Positions 51,527 through 63,600 of a stretch of DNA of 64,000 nucleotides are shown one piece after another (the stretch's first letter is position 1; every line of letters starts with the position of its first letter). The notes beneath the pieces were generated by a model that had not been told where the DNA came from, searched no databases, and saw only the letters and a program-made list of their open reading frames with translations. A program made the position numbers and the translations under genes. This stretch comes from Strix aluco (lineage: Eukaryota > Chordata > Aves > Strigiformes > Strigidae). The DNA is taken from NCBI RefSeq assembly GCF_031877795.1, contig NC_133943.1, positions 10,161,001-10,225,000 on the forward strand. Direction: 5' to 3'.

Positions 51527-53163
51527 CCCTTACGCTAGCCCGGCCGGGGCCGGCAGCCGGCGGGCGACTGGGGAAGCCGGGCTGCGAGCCCCATCTCCTG
51601 GCCAGCGGGAGCAGCTCTGCACCGAAATGGGACCGGGCGGGCGGCCCCCCCCGCCCCCCGCTGCACATCCCCGCCTTTTCGGCTGGTGACAGTGGCCTTC
51701 GCGGCAGGCCAGCCCTGGGGCTGTGGTGGCGGAGTGACAAACTCGGCTGGGAAAAACAGGCGTGGGGACGGCTCCTGGCTCGGCTCTGCGTCCCACCGCC
51801 CTCACGGGTGGATGGGGCCGGGAGTGGGGCAGGGCGGGGGATTTGGGCTGCGGAGCTGCACCGTGTCCTGATGTGGATCCTGCTCGTACCCACTCTGGGT
51901 GATGGGGACCAGCGACGGAAGGGGACCCCATGGGCACGGGAGCCTGGTGACCCTGGGTCTACCTTGGGTGGATGGCGCAAAGCCCAGCGAGGGCTCAGCC
52001 TCGCTGCCCGAGGCTGGGGCCCTGTACACCCCCTCAGCTGGAGATGGGGGGGCAGCATGTCTGACTGAGGGCTGGGGGAGCAGGAAAGTCCCCAAAACCA
52101 GCTGCAGCACCCAGTCAGGCACCCTGTGCCTCGGTCCTTTGGGAACTATCCCCATGCTGCACATGGCTGCTGTGGGGACAGGTCTGAGGCTGACCCCCAC
52201 CCAGGGACAGCTCTTCCCACGCAGGACAGCAGAGCTCAGCATTGATGGCTCCTGCCCCCCTCAGTTTGTGGCGGGGGTCCTGCCCCCCACCCACTGCCCT
52301 TGTGTGTCCCGGGGCTGCTCCTGCCCTGCCTGTCCTTGGGGCTGCCCCCCAAAGGTTTTGGGGGACCATGGGAGCAGCAGGATGGAGGGGGCTGTGAGGT
52401 GGGGGAGCTGGGAAACCGGGGTCGCCTCGACACAGGGAGCAGACCCTCGCTCCAGGCACACCGGCCCAGCTAGGAAAAAACATGGGCTGCCTCCGCAGGC
52501 AGGTGTGGGCAGCCCTGTCTGCCTGCAAGCGCGGAGCTGCGGGCTCGGCGCTGCCGGCACGGAGCCGCCGGCACGGAGCCGGGCTGAGCCCCGCCGGCTG
52601 CCCCGGCTCTCCGCCGCTCCGTCCCCAGCGGTTTCAAGCCCCGCAAGCGGTTTCCTGGGGGAAAGGGGCCCCCGGCAAACCCTCCGGGCAGGATGCTCTC
52701 CTCTCCTCTCCTCCTCTGCTTCCTTCCTCTCCCCCGGCCGGGCCAGCCCTCCCCTTGCCCGCCGCAGCTCCTTAACCCTTTCGCCCACGCTCCCGGCCAT
52801 GCGCCAGCCCCACGGCCACGGCTCCCGCCCGCCCTCACCGGCCCTTTGTGCGGGGCCCCGGTGCTGCTCCCCGGGGCCGTGCTCCCCACAGGGCCCCCCC
52901 CCCCGCCCCCCCCCGCCATCCTCCCGTGTCCCCTGCGGTGCCCAAGTGTCTGCCGGGGGTTGGAGAGCCGCGGCCGGGGGCGCTCGCAGCGAGCCCAGCC
53001 TGCCCGCGGCTCCCGTGGGACCCGCGTGGGCCACAGCTCCCTCTGCGCTGGGGTCTGGGGCTCCCCGCCGGCCGGCCGTGACCCCCCCATCTCCCCCGGG
53101 GAGAGCGAGCGGGAGCCCCCGGCGCGGGGCCGCGCTCCCCTCTGCATCGCCGCGGCGGCGGGG

Positions 53164-53195
53164 AGCATCCATGGTGGGAAGCATCCATGGTGGGA
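53164..53195. repeat. Perfect 16-bp tandem duplication
   Basis: agcatccatggtggga occurs twice back to back. A similar 17-bp duplication (atgggtgcaggcagcgc) lies near 49598-49631. Confidence 0.8.
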
Positions 53196-56100
53196 GCCGG
53201 GGCTGAGCATCCGGGACCGTGCATCGGGTGACGGGGAGCAAGGGGGAACGGGGCCGCTCCCCTGGGGGGGGACCGTGCCGGGCTGTGAACGGGGACCGGG
53301 GCCTCCAGAGGGAGCCCGCAGTGCCGCGCGGCTCCGCAGCCGCCGGCCTGGCCAGCTCCGGAGGCCCCAGAATGCTCTGGGAAGCCAGGCTGGGCCGGGG
53401 GGCTCGCCTGGACGCGGGGTGGGGGGCTCGCAGGCAAAGCCTGGCAGCGGGGACACCTCCCCACAAGGCCGCCGTCCGCCCGCGCTCCCCACCGGAGCCC
53501 GCGGACAAAGGCTCGTGCGGCGGCGGCAGGGCCGGCCCGTGCTGCCCGCGGTGCCGCACATCCGGGCGGGAGTGCGGCGGCAGCCGCCGGGTGCCATTTG
53601 CCTGCTCCTGTGCCGGAAGAGAGGGGCCGGGGAAGGGCCCTTCCTGCGGGCACTGGCTGTGGCGCGGGGAGAGGTGACACAGCAGATGGGGAGTGCAGCT
53701 GAGGGCATCCTGCCACCCCTGCCCCGCTCCCCCCGTCACCAGTAACCACACGGCTGCGGGGAGCGGCACTGGGATCACCGCAGGGCCCCGCTGGGGCACC
53801 ACTGGCAGGGATGTGCTGGGGGGGGGGCGGGGGCGGGGGGCAGTGGGATGGGGACAGGCCTGAGGGTGCCACCTGGGCACCACTGGACACCTGCCCACCG
53901 GTGTCCCATGGGGTTGTGCTGCGCCATCTGCCCACGAGTGGAGGGCTCAGCCTCTGGTGGGTGGCACCTGGGGGGGACCAGGCCGGGCATGGGGCTGGCG
54001 CCCAGGCTGGGACGTGCCCTGCTGATGGCCCTGGCTCTGCAGTGGGAGAGGGGACAAAAGCAGCAGAGCGAGGGCAGCTGGTGACGGTCAGGGTGCTGGC
54101 TGCCGCTCCCCTCCTTGGGGACAGTCCTAAACCTCTCCCCACGTTGGCCCTCGCTCGCTGGGTCTCGGGCGCCAGGCTATGGGGAGACACAGGGTGCTCC
54201 CGCCCTGCACAGGGCCCTGCCCGCCCCCGGGGGGTTATAAATAAACCATTAACTTTATTTTGGGAACGTGGCGGAAACGTGCGTGGCAGGTTGCTCCAAA
54301 GAGAAAGGAGGAAAGCTGGCTGCCAGGCCCCCGCCCAGGTGTGCCGGGGTGCGGCCGCAGTGGCTGGAGCCGATCCCCGGGGAGACAGGCTGTGCCCAAT
54401 GTGTGTCCCTGTTTGGGGGGACAGAGGGACCCCAGTCACGCTGGGTGCTGCCCCGTCTCTGCGCGGGCGGGGAGGACCGCGTGGGCACAAGGCCTCGGTG
54501 CTGAGTTCGTGCCGCACCGGGCACGGCGCGGTCCCACGTGTTGGTCACCGGGCGAGATGGCCCATGGCGGGTTGGGTGCCGCTGGCCGGGCCCCGGGCTG
54601 GGACCTCGGAGGTACAAACATGTCACGAGCAAAACCTCCGACTGTGGCGCTTCCTGCCAGGTCACCCCACCCTCCGTGGGTGTGCTGGAGCGGCGCGAGG
54701 CTGAACGTGGTGACAAGTCTCTCCGCGGTGGCAACACACCAGAGCGGGGACCACGGGTCGGGGACCTCGGTGTGTGGGGCGGGCGATGGGGAGCAACGGT
54801 GGCCCCATCACCAGCTGCAGAGAGGGCGGGAGGGAGGGAGCGCCCGGGCAGGGCCGAAGGGGCAGCGGGAGAAGCCGGGAGCCCTGGGAGGAGCTGCCAG
54901 GGCGCAGGCAGGGGCTGCCCGCGGCTCGGGTCCCGCCGCCCCGCTGAGGTGCCACCCGCAGCCGCTCCAGGCCGGGGTGTTCGGCGGGGAAAGGCGGCGG
55001 GGCGGCGAGGGCCGGGCGCTGCCTGCCTGAGTGTGCAGAGAGGCTGCTCCGGGGCCCTGCCCGGCGGGGGGAGCGCGGCGCCAGCACGGCCGGGGGCTCC
55101 CGCACGGCCCGGCCGGGGGGGCGGGGGGGGGGAAACAAAGGGCAGCGGCGGGCGAAGGCGGGGGGGAAGCGGGTCCGCCCGGGCAGCGCCGCGGCGGCAC
55201 CCAGCTCCCCGCCCGGCACCCCGGGGGGCGGCCGGGCCCTGCCCCCCCCCTGCGCGGCCCGGGCAGCACCGCCCCGGTGCCACATCCCCGCGCTGCCCCG
55301 GCCGCTGCCCCCCGCCCGGCCGCCCCCGCCCCGTGCCTGCCCAGCCGTGCCGGTGCGGCGGCGGCGTGGCGCGGCGCCCGGACCCGCGCGGCTGGCGGCG
55401 GAGACCCCCCCGGCCCCCCATCTGGAGGTAGCGACGGAGCCGCCGCCGCCACGGGGCCCGCCGGCCGGTCGAGGTGGCGGTGGTGGCGGGGGGGGGGGGG
55501 GGGGGGGGAGTGGCGGGGGGCCGATGGCGGCCCGGCCCGGCGGAGCGGGCGGGCGCGGGGCTGGCTGCGCGCCGCTCGGCGGCGGGAGGGCGGGCGGGAG
55601 CGCGGCGTTCGCTGTCCGGGAGCGGCGGAGCCCGGCGAGGACAGCCAGGCCGCGGGCACCCCGGCGCCGCTCCCCGGCGGGCGAGGCTCGGCGAGGCTCG
55701 GCACGGCACGGCGGGCCCCGCGGAGGGCGACGGCCCGGCCCGCCGGTGCGCGGGGAGGGCGGAGGGGGGAGCGCGGCCGGGGGCGCCGGGCCCGGTCCGC
55801 GGCGGACAATGGCAGGGGGTAACCCGAGCCCGGCGGGGGCGGGCGGGCGGCCCGCGACCCCCGCCCCGCCGGCTGCCCGCTGGGACCGGGGCCGGGACCG
55901 GGGCCGAGGCGGGGCGGGCGGCCCGCGCCGCTGGGCAGGAGCCACCGCCCGCCGGGTGCCCCGCCGGGGCGCAGGGCCCAGCCGACTCCATTTTGTTGGC
56001 TCCCGCTCCGCCGCCGCTCGCAGGCCCGCGGCCTGCCCGCCGGCCCCGCGGCCGACGAGGCGGAGGGAAGCGGGGGGGGGGGGGGGGGGATGAGGGGGAG

Positions 56101-56559
56101 GGCGGCGGCCGGCCGGGGCGCCGGGGCCCGCAGGTGAGGCGCGACCGGGCCACCCCGTCCCGCCCCGTCCCGGCGGGGCCAGCCGGTGCCCCCCGCCGCC
56201 GCCTAAGATGGAGGTGGGGGCGGCGGGCCCGGGGGCACCGGCCCGGGCCGGGCCGCCATGTGCGCGGGGCCGGGCCGGGCCGGGCCGGTCGGGCCGGGCC
56301 GCAGGCGGGGAGCGGGGCCGCGGCGGGGCGCGCCGGGGGGGGGCAGCACTGAGCGCCCCCCCCTCCCCTCCCCCACCCCCGGGGCGGGCGGCGCGCGGAG
56401 GGGGGGGGGAGGAGGGGGGCGCCCGCCGAGGGGGGGTGCGGGGGGGGCCGCGCGGGCGCGCGCTGATTGGCCGCCGCCGAACCCCAAGAGCGGTGCGCGG
56501 GGGGCGCGCGCGCAGGCGCGGGGCGCGCGCCGGCGGGATGGCGGCGGCGGGCGCGCGCA

Positions 56560-56687
56560 TGCGGGGGAGGGAGGAGGAGGGAGGCGGCGGAGGAGCGCTG
56601 GCGGGGCCTGGCCGGGCCGGGTCGGCGCGTCTCCCTCTCGGCCCGCACCGGGGGCAGGCGGCGAGCCAGCCGCGGCGGCGGCCGCAG
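56560..56687 (+). other. NSD1: Putative NSD1 noncoding exon 1
   Basis: A consensus donor CAG|gtgagc at 56688 lies downstream of the promoter motifs, and the start-codon exon has a good acceptor, so an upstream noncoding exon is expected, as in mammals. A second consensus donor CAG|gtgagg at 56134 could serve an alternative first exon. The 5' edge is arbitrary. Confidence 0.45.
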
Positions 56688-56951
56688 GTGAGCGGCGGCC
56701 CCGCGGTTGCGGCGGCCCCCCCCCCACACCCCCCTCCCCGTGCGAGGCGGGGGCGGCCCGAGGCCAGGCGAGGGGGGCCGTGCCGGGGCCGGGCGGCGGG
56801 CCGCGGCCTGGGCCTAGCGCGGCGACGGCGGCGTCGGCCCGCGCGGGGCCGGCGGAGCGGAGCGGGCCCCCGGGCGCGGCTGCCATTTTGCGGCGGCGGG
56901 CCGGGCTGACCCCATTGTGCTGTGCCCGCAGGTGGATGCCCGCGGCCCGGC

Positions 56952-57656
56952 ATGGAGCAGGCCTGCGAAGTGAGCCGCCGCAGCTGCCTCGTCCCCTTCG
57001 GCACCTCGCTGGCGGCCGCCGAGGCCAAGGGCGGCCCCTTCGGCGAGGGCCGCGGCCCCGAGCCGCCCGCCATGCAGCTGGCCGCCGCCAAGCCCGTCTA
57101 CGGCCAGGACCCCTCGTCCTGCTACATCCCGCTGCGCCGGCTGCAGGATCTGGCCTCCATGATCAACGCCGAGTACCTCGGCGGCGCCGCCGACGGCGCT
57201 GAGGCCCTGCCCGACCCCGGTTCGCCGCCCCCCCGCCTCCCCGCGGCGCAGGACCCGGCGGCCGGCGCCGACGGACCCGGCCCGGCCGCCGACGCGCCCC
57301 GCGGGGTCCTGGCCTTCCCCCTGCTCCTGCGGGACGGAGGAGTGGAGGCGGCGGAGGAGGAGGAGGAGGAGGAGGGCGCCGAGACGCCGGAGGAGGAGGA
57401 GGAGGACGACGACGAAGAAGAAGAAGAAGAAGAGGAGGAGGAGGAGGAGGAGGAGGAGGCGGCGGACGGGGAGGAGGAGGAGGCGGCCGAGTCCGGATCG
57501 CGGAGCCGGGGCCGCCCCGGGCCGCAGCAGGGCCCCGGCAGCCCACCGCCGCCCCGCTTGCAGCCGGCCGAGCCGGTGCCGACGACGGTGCCGGACGGCG
57601 GCCCCGGGGAGAAGCCGGAGCCTTCCGCCACCGCCGCGGCGGCGGCCCTGCAGCTC
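56952..57656 (+). CDS. NSD1: NSD1 first coding exon (N-terminus); rest of gene beyond the window
   Basis: NSD1 is a nuclear histone H3 lysine-36 methyltransferase with PWWP, PHD and SET domains, none of which are in this window. The exon begins at 56932 after acceptor gtgcccgcag. ATG at 56952 has G at -3 and +4 and matches the human start MDQTCE (here MEQACE). Two blocks are recognisable: residues 1-16 and residues 50-76, the latter almost identical to human (YGQD.SSCYIPLRRLQDLAS, MINxEYL). In between and after, the sequence has drifted to Ala/Gly/Pro/Arg, and residues about 134-180 are a nearly pure Glu/Asp tract. Donor CTC|gtaagc ends the exon after 235 codons in phase 0. An open frame continues past the donor to 58427 but is low-complexity and probably intronic. 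Confidence 0.88.
57354..57485 (+). repeat. NSD1: Coding GAG/GAA/GAC trinucleotide repeat (poly-Glu) in NSD1
   Basis: An almost uninterrupted run of Glu and Asp codons (residues about 135-178) made of GAG, GAA and GAC blocks, with pure (GAAGAA) and (GAGGAG) stretches at 57414-57458. It sits where human NSD1 has only a mildly acidic segment. Pure codon blocks suggest growth by replication slippage. Confidence 0.9.
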
Positions 57657-60600
57657 GTAAGCACCGGCGGGGCGCGGGCGGCGGTTAAGGAGGTGGCGGG
57701 GGGGGGGTGCGCGCCGGGCGGGGGGCCGGGGCCGCGGCCGCTGCCATTTTGCGGCGGAGGCCGGCTGCGAGGCGCGGTGCGGCGGGGCCGGGCCGGCGCC
57801 CTCGCAGCCGGCACCCTCGAGGGCGGGCAGCCATCTTGCCGAGGGGACCCTGCCGAGGCGCGGGGGGAGGCTGCCGGCCTCGGGGGCGCGCTGCGGCCGC
57901 CGCCGGGAGCCGCTCGGGGCCGCCGGGCCGGGGCGGCCGGGCCAGCGCGGGCTGTCACCGGGCCCCGCCGCGCACCTGTGCCCCGGCGCGGCCAGCCGCG
58001 CTGCCCCCGCCGCCTTTTCTCCCCTCAGGAGCAAGAGGCACTGTCCCTCCGCCCGAGAACAGCGGATCGCTGCCAAGTTCGGCGGAGTTTTTTCCCCGTT
58101 ACAAGCTTTGCTTTTTTTTTTTTTTTTTTTTTTTCCCTGGGCGCACTGGAGATAAGCAGGGGAGGAGGAGAGCTTTCCCCTCTCCTGCCTGCCCCGGCTC
58201 TGGCGCTGTCAGACGGCTCTCTTTGTCTGGCCTGGCTTGAGGGAGCCAAGCTGCGAGACTTTGGCGATGGCCAGGGAGGGGCTGTGTCATGGCCTGACAG
58301 ACCTCACGGGCAGGAAACCTTGCTTGTGATTGAGGCTGACTTTTTTTTTTTCTTTCGAATTTCTCTACACACACAAATTCTTTTAGTTGGTTTTCTAATA
58401 TTCCTAATAAGAAATAAAACTGATTGAACTTTTAGAGTTCTGAAAGGAGTTAGGTGCGTTTAACTTTTTGTATAATGTGCTTTTGAATGCAAGTATAATT
58501 TCTGGATGGTTTTCAGCGTGACTTTATTTGCAGATATGTATGTATACTTCCTGCAGTTCTTCAGTAATTTTTTTTGTGTATTTCTTAAACATGTTTTTGC
58601 AAACTTAAGGTTTCTTACTGGAGGATACTCTGTTTTTTAAGTATGACTTGATGCAGTGTGTGAAAATTAACTCATGTGACAGCACTGACACCGAAACCAT
58701 GTTGCTCTCTTTAATTTCAGTAGAGCTGCTGATGCTGGACAGATGCTACTGGTGCACACAGCCCTTGGGGAGAAATACTTGCTTTCACCTGTGTCATTTG
58801 GGAACACGCAGTGTTCCTGCTGTGTGCTCTGGGAGCTGGGGGAGCGCTTGTCACAGAGTGCCCACGGAAGGGGCGATGTCAGGAAGATGCTGACAGCAGC
58901 TTAGTTTGTTTGTGGCACAGTTAAGCTCCGCTCTGGGTTGTGGATCCTCTTGACCGTTCCTTGGGAAGAATCCGTCTCCTTGTGGAGACTCAGTCTTTAG
59001 TCGTTGGGGGTAAGAGGGTGCTGTCGGTCTGAGGTTTGTGCATATACTTAGCTTTGTTTTGCAGAGCAAAGCAGGGATCTCTCAGCAGACATGTGCTCAG
59101 TGATGCGGTTGTGGGAGGGTCTCACTTTGTAAACAGAAGCTAGCAGAGGTACTTTCACAACACTTGCCTCTGCTATCAGTGGCTTTACAGCGTGCTCCAC
59201 AGAACTGCAGCTTGTACGGTGACAAAACTGTGGTGGTGATTGAGCCTGTTATTTGAATATGCAACAAGGGGTTGACTTTTCAGTAACGCTGCCTTCCTGT
59301 CTGGTGTAGTACGACGTTAGCCTTGTTGAATTGTTCTGGTGACTTTAAAAGCATAGCTGCGTTCAGAAAAAAAGATACAAAGAAAAACAGTTTTTAGGCA
59401 GCCTGGGATCCTTCTCTCCTTGAGTCTCTCATTCTTCCTTTAGAAAGTAAGCGCGGGTTGTCTGACTGGACCTTTAATAGCCCTGCTGCTTGTGATATGG
59501 GAAGAGAGAGGGATTTTTCTCTGTGCCAAGTTACCATTGAGACAGTTAAATTATTTTAATTGTTGAACATGGCATGGTAGCTAGAAATAACCAGGCTTGC
59601 TCCTTAGATCATGTCTTCATGTAAGCATTTAATTCTGGTCTCATTTGTATTTGGGTAACTGAAATCAACTCTTTTTGAGAGCCTGTTAAAACTTGAAACA
59701 AAAACCCACCCCGAAACAACAACCACAAACCTCCCGGAGTTCTGCACTGCTATTCTTAGGATGGCTTGTCTGTGCTACTCTTATCTGTGCTATGCTTTCA
59801 GACGAATCACCTTTACCTAGTCTGATGATGGGGCTCTTCCACCTTATAGCAAGGCTTTTGCAGAGCTTTTATTCTTGAAGCTCACTGCTTTGAGTATGCC
59901 CACTGCTGCTCAGACTTCCTGTTTCGCCAAGAGGAAAGATGCATGTGTCTGGGACCTCTGTGTCTGCCCCTTGCAAGTTGTGAATTTTTCACTTTGAAAG
60001 GGCTTGATTTCCAAAATGTCAAGAGTGCTTCCAGCAGAAGGGCCAGCATTTGGTTTAGTCTTTAGTGGGATGAAAAGTCCAGCATTTAAGTAATGCCTCT
60101 GGGTAGGGAGAGGTGGTGGCAGGTATTGTTTTGCATGGGGATTTGCTAATAGCCCTGACATCGGTTGCACTCACACACTGCCCCAAACAGAGGAGAAGTT
60201 GCTCAGGTAGCATTCATTTGTAAAGAGGCATGTGCATATTCTGAAGTGATTTTAAGTGTCAAGTTAATCTTAGTTAAGGTTGACTGAAGCTCTCCCTGCT
60301 CCCCAGCAGCTACTGACAGATTTCCTGTTGGAGAGAAAGAAATTATAGCAGTGGTTCTTGGGTCTTGTTTCTGCTCCAGAAGTGACGATAGAGTGACTGC
60401 TGGCAGCTGGTGCCTTATTTCCTTGTGCACGTGGTGGGTTACTACCATTTAAACGGCTGGGGTTCTTTTAATTTCTCCATTGTTCTTTACCATCTTGACA
60501 TGAGCTTGTCTTGAGCACTTCCCTGGCCTTTGCAAGTTGTAGTGGTCCTGGACAGCGTTATGTGGAGTTGGAGAATTGAGCCCAGGCTCCAGTGCTGGGG

Positions 60601-63600
60601 AGGGTGGGTGCAGTCACGGAAGGTCTGAGCGCTGTGGGTCTTGCTTGAACTCAGTTGCTGAGGAACTGGAGCAGGTGGACTTGTTTGACAAATCTTGTGC
60701 TGAAATTTTGCTTTTTATGTAACTTTTGGTGCCATATTACTTGGCTTTCTCTTTGCCAGTTTGTTGGTTTTGAATTCCTACCGACAAAGTACGTTAGAGT
60801 CATTTGGTTTGCAGAGCTGAGCACTCGGAAGCGGAGAGTTTTTGGATTTAAATACGTCTGTGCCGCTCTTAGTGCGCGTACGTTACACAGTGTATGATCC
60901 CGGGTTATGCATTCACAAGCTGTTTTTTCCACGGGACCCTGATGGCTTCAGGCTGCAGGATGTGCAGAGCTGGCATGAGGCACTCGCTCAATGTTGCTTT
61001 TCATTCTTCTCATACTATTTCCTTGTTGTCCAGCTTCATGCTGTAGGAGTATGATGTTCGGGTAATGGCAATGAGGAAATGAGGTGCAGGGAAATCCAGA
61101 GCCACATCTTTCATCGCTAAGGATGGCTGCTTCCAGTGGCTGGATGTAAGGAGTGAGCAGGGCGTGTGTGTAGGGCTCCTGGAAGGTTTTTGCTTTACCA
61201 GAACCACACCATATGCAATGTGTTAAAAGTACGGAAGGCCAGCAAAGTCCTCTCTTTAAGCCTAGAATTAATCTGTGATGAACTTCAGAGTTCCGTTGCA
61301 ATCTGCAGTTGTGGGAGAGTACTTTCACTATAAAGTGTTTGTGTCCCTGTTTGAGGGGTGCTCTGGTTCTTCATTTATTAACTGACATGTCTAGTGCCAT
61401 TTCTCTCTTCACTAAAAATAAAATAAAGGAACCAACGCCATGTGATACTTGCTACTCCTGTAAACATTTCTGAAAATCCTTCTAGACTGTTGATTTGAGG
61501 TGTCGCTAACTACTGGTAATGTTATATCCCTGAGATAGAATAGGCATGGCAGTGGTTTGTTTGAGCAGGGAACATAAATTTCCTTGGTCAGTTGACATCT
61601 TACTGGTGCGGAGATTAATTCCCTTTGGCTGTCTGTGCTTCCTGCGGGCACGGTCTCCCTCTACGTGCATCTGGTGAGAACAGGCTCTCGGTGTACTGCT
61701 GTCCCTGTGCGTCTGATCTTGCACACACCCCTCTTTGCCACTAAGATTTACGCTGTTTGGAAGACCTTATATTTTTCTCAGAAAAGAGCACGTAGCTGGA
61801 TCTTGCCTGGCTGTGCAGTCAGCTGGTATCCACTGGGCCCCTGTACTGAAGCGCAGTCGTGTCTTGAATAGCTCTGAACTTACCCACAAAGGGCTTCAGC
61901 CATGGTGGGCATCCAGAAGAATGGGTAATTCCATGGTTAGGGCACTGTCCTGGGCTGTGTTATCACTCGACCATAAATTTTTGAGGTCCTTAATGGCTTT
62001 GGTGCTTTCATGATGTGATGGCGCAGCATCTCTTCCTCGTGGTGGTGTGAGCGGGTGGGTGTTAAGATGCTGCCACAGCAGGACTGTACCCTGGGTGTGA
62101 GGAGCAGCTTGTTCCGAGTGAGGCAGTTTTTTGAACAGTCTGTAGGATCTAGAGCTCTCCTGCGCAGCGGATTGGATCCTGGGAGTATTTATTCTAGCAT
62201 TTGGCTGTGATTGTTCTTACTCTCCTTGTTTCTTTGTATTTGTTATTTAATCTCCTATTGCTGATTAGGTGTAAAATATCTGTTTGTGTATGTGATGTTA
62301 CAGAAAATGCCATTTCTCTAGTAAATATGGATGTTCTGGCTACCTTTCGTGCAGTGTGACATATGAATGATTGATGCCTTCGCAGTTCATGAGGGGCCAT
62401 GCAGTGCTCTGAAGCTGAACATGTTATGTGCAAAGAGCAAAACGAGGTGTTTTCTTGCAGATTGGACAGTTTTGAAGGTGAGATTTTGCTGAATGCAATG
62501 CCAGAAACCTCTATGTTGTTTCTGCTTTTTTATATTTAAAGCTTATTTTTAAAGCTTGGGTAAGAGAGGCTTTGTTCAAGCAATGGCCTGGTTAACATAC
62601 TCTCCACAGTCATAAATACTTGAAGTCTCTAGTGAAGATTGTTGCCAGAGGAGTGTAGACTTCACTCAGCTATTCAGCAGTGAAGTTCTGCTCTATACAG
62701 TGTATACTTAGTATATCACCTGCTACTGTTACAGGGAAAAAATAGCCAACAGTAGCAACAAAATGGGCTTTTACAGGTGCTTTTTTAGGACACATGCTGC
62801 CTCTTGAGACCTGCTACCTCTGCTAACCGTCTTTGTATCTACTTGCTGGTGGTTTCTTTTGGAAAAGTGCATCTCCCAGAACCTGAAGGTTTATTTTTTT
62901 TTTTAATTAACAAATCTTATGTTGTTGATTCTAGTTCTGCTGTTACAGCTTCTAAGCCCTTGCTAAAATCAGTGATAGTGGCTTGGTTTGATGCTGTAGC
63001 AGTAGCGTTCAACTTCAGGGCAATGTATTTCTGTTTTGCGTGAAGTTGTAGATTTGTTGATTTGCCTCTTGCAGTATAGCAACTTCTCATTGCACCTCAT
63101 TGCACCCTGTTCCCAGAAGTGGGGTTAAACTGTGTGATATATAACAATTATTAGTTTGTTTTTTTTTAATTTCCCCAAGTTAACTGAACAAATATGTAGC
63201 TTACTGAAGAGGTGTCAACTCTGAATGTGATTAACAAGCTACTTGAGCCCCAAGAAAAAAAAAAGTGGTATTTTCTGAGTTATAACTGAGACAGTATTTC
63301 TTAAAGACATTCTTAACTCAAAAATCAGTATTATGGGTGATGATCAACTTTCAGTCTAGTTGCTTAGAACGTACTTCTGTTTTTCTTGCCTGTGACTGAC
63401 AGCTTCTTGTATATAGTAATTTTGATTGTTTTTTCAGTTATTTGCTCTGGCATTTAGAAGGGCACAGGGAATAGAAACACCTGGAGAAAGAAACTCAATC
63501 CTAGCAGGGGGAGCTTGTCCTGGGAGTTTAAATTTTTTTTTTTTTTTTAAATCAAGTTAATGCCGTTTTTAATACCAGAAAAATATGACCTATGTTTTGT

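Larger units (their letters stand above)
48011..54940. other. Intergenic region between FGFR4 and NSD1
   Basis: About 7 kb of GC-rich DNA. It contains short tandem repeats (listed separately) and many overlapping long ORFs in several frames, which I attribute to base composition. No spliced gene, RNA gene or transposon recognised; mammals also have FGFR4 and NSD1 as direct neighbours. Confidence 0.6.
54950..58000 (+). promoter_or_regulatory. NSD1: NSD1 CpG island and promoter
   Basis: A very CpG-dense 3-kb block without an obvious TATA box around the NSD1 start. Visible motifs are an inverted CCAAT box CTGATTGG at 56463-56470, an NRF1-like GCGCATGCGG at 56555-56564 and a GATGGCGGCGGC YY1-type site near 56537-56548. 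Long G-runs lie at 55488-55508 and 56072-56089. The transcription start is not visible but probably lies near 56.5 kb. Confidence 0.7.

Noticed and set aside
52261-53898. 545-codon minus-strand ORF with overlapping 412-codon and 435-codon ORFs in other frames
   Set aside because: Simultaneous open frames on both strands and a low-complexity product point to base composition, not a gene. No start-site, splice or family evidence.
54255-57091. Very long minus-strand ORFs (more than 800 codons each) upstream of NSD1
   Set aside because: They lie in a CpG island where stop codons are rare. Their products are almost only Pro, Arg, Ala and Gly, several frames are open at once on both strands, and no family motif is visible.
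56922-58427. 501-codon ORF extending the NSD1 exon at both ends
   Set aside because: Its first ten codons start before the acceptor at 56930-56931, and the part after the gtaagc donor at 57657 is intronic low-complexity sequence with T-runs. Only 56952-57656 is kept as coding.
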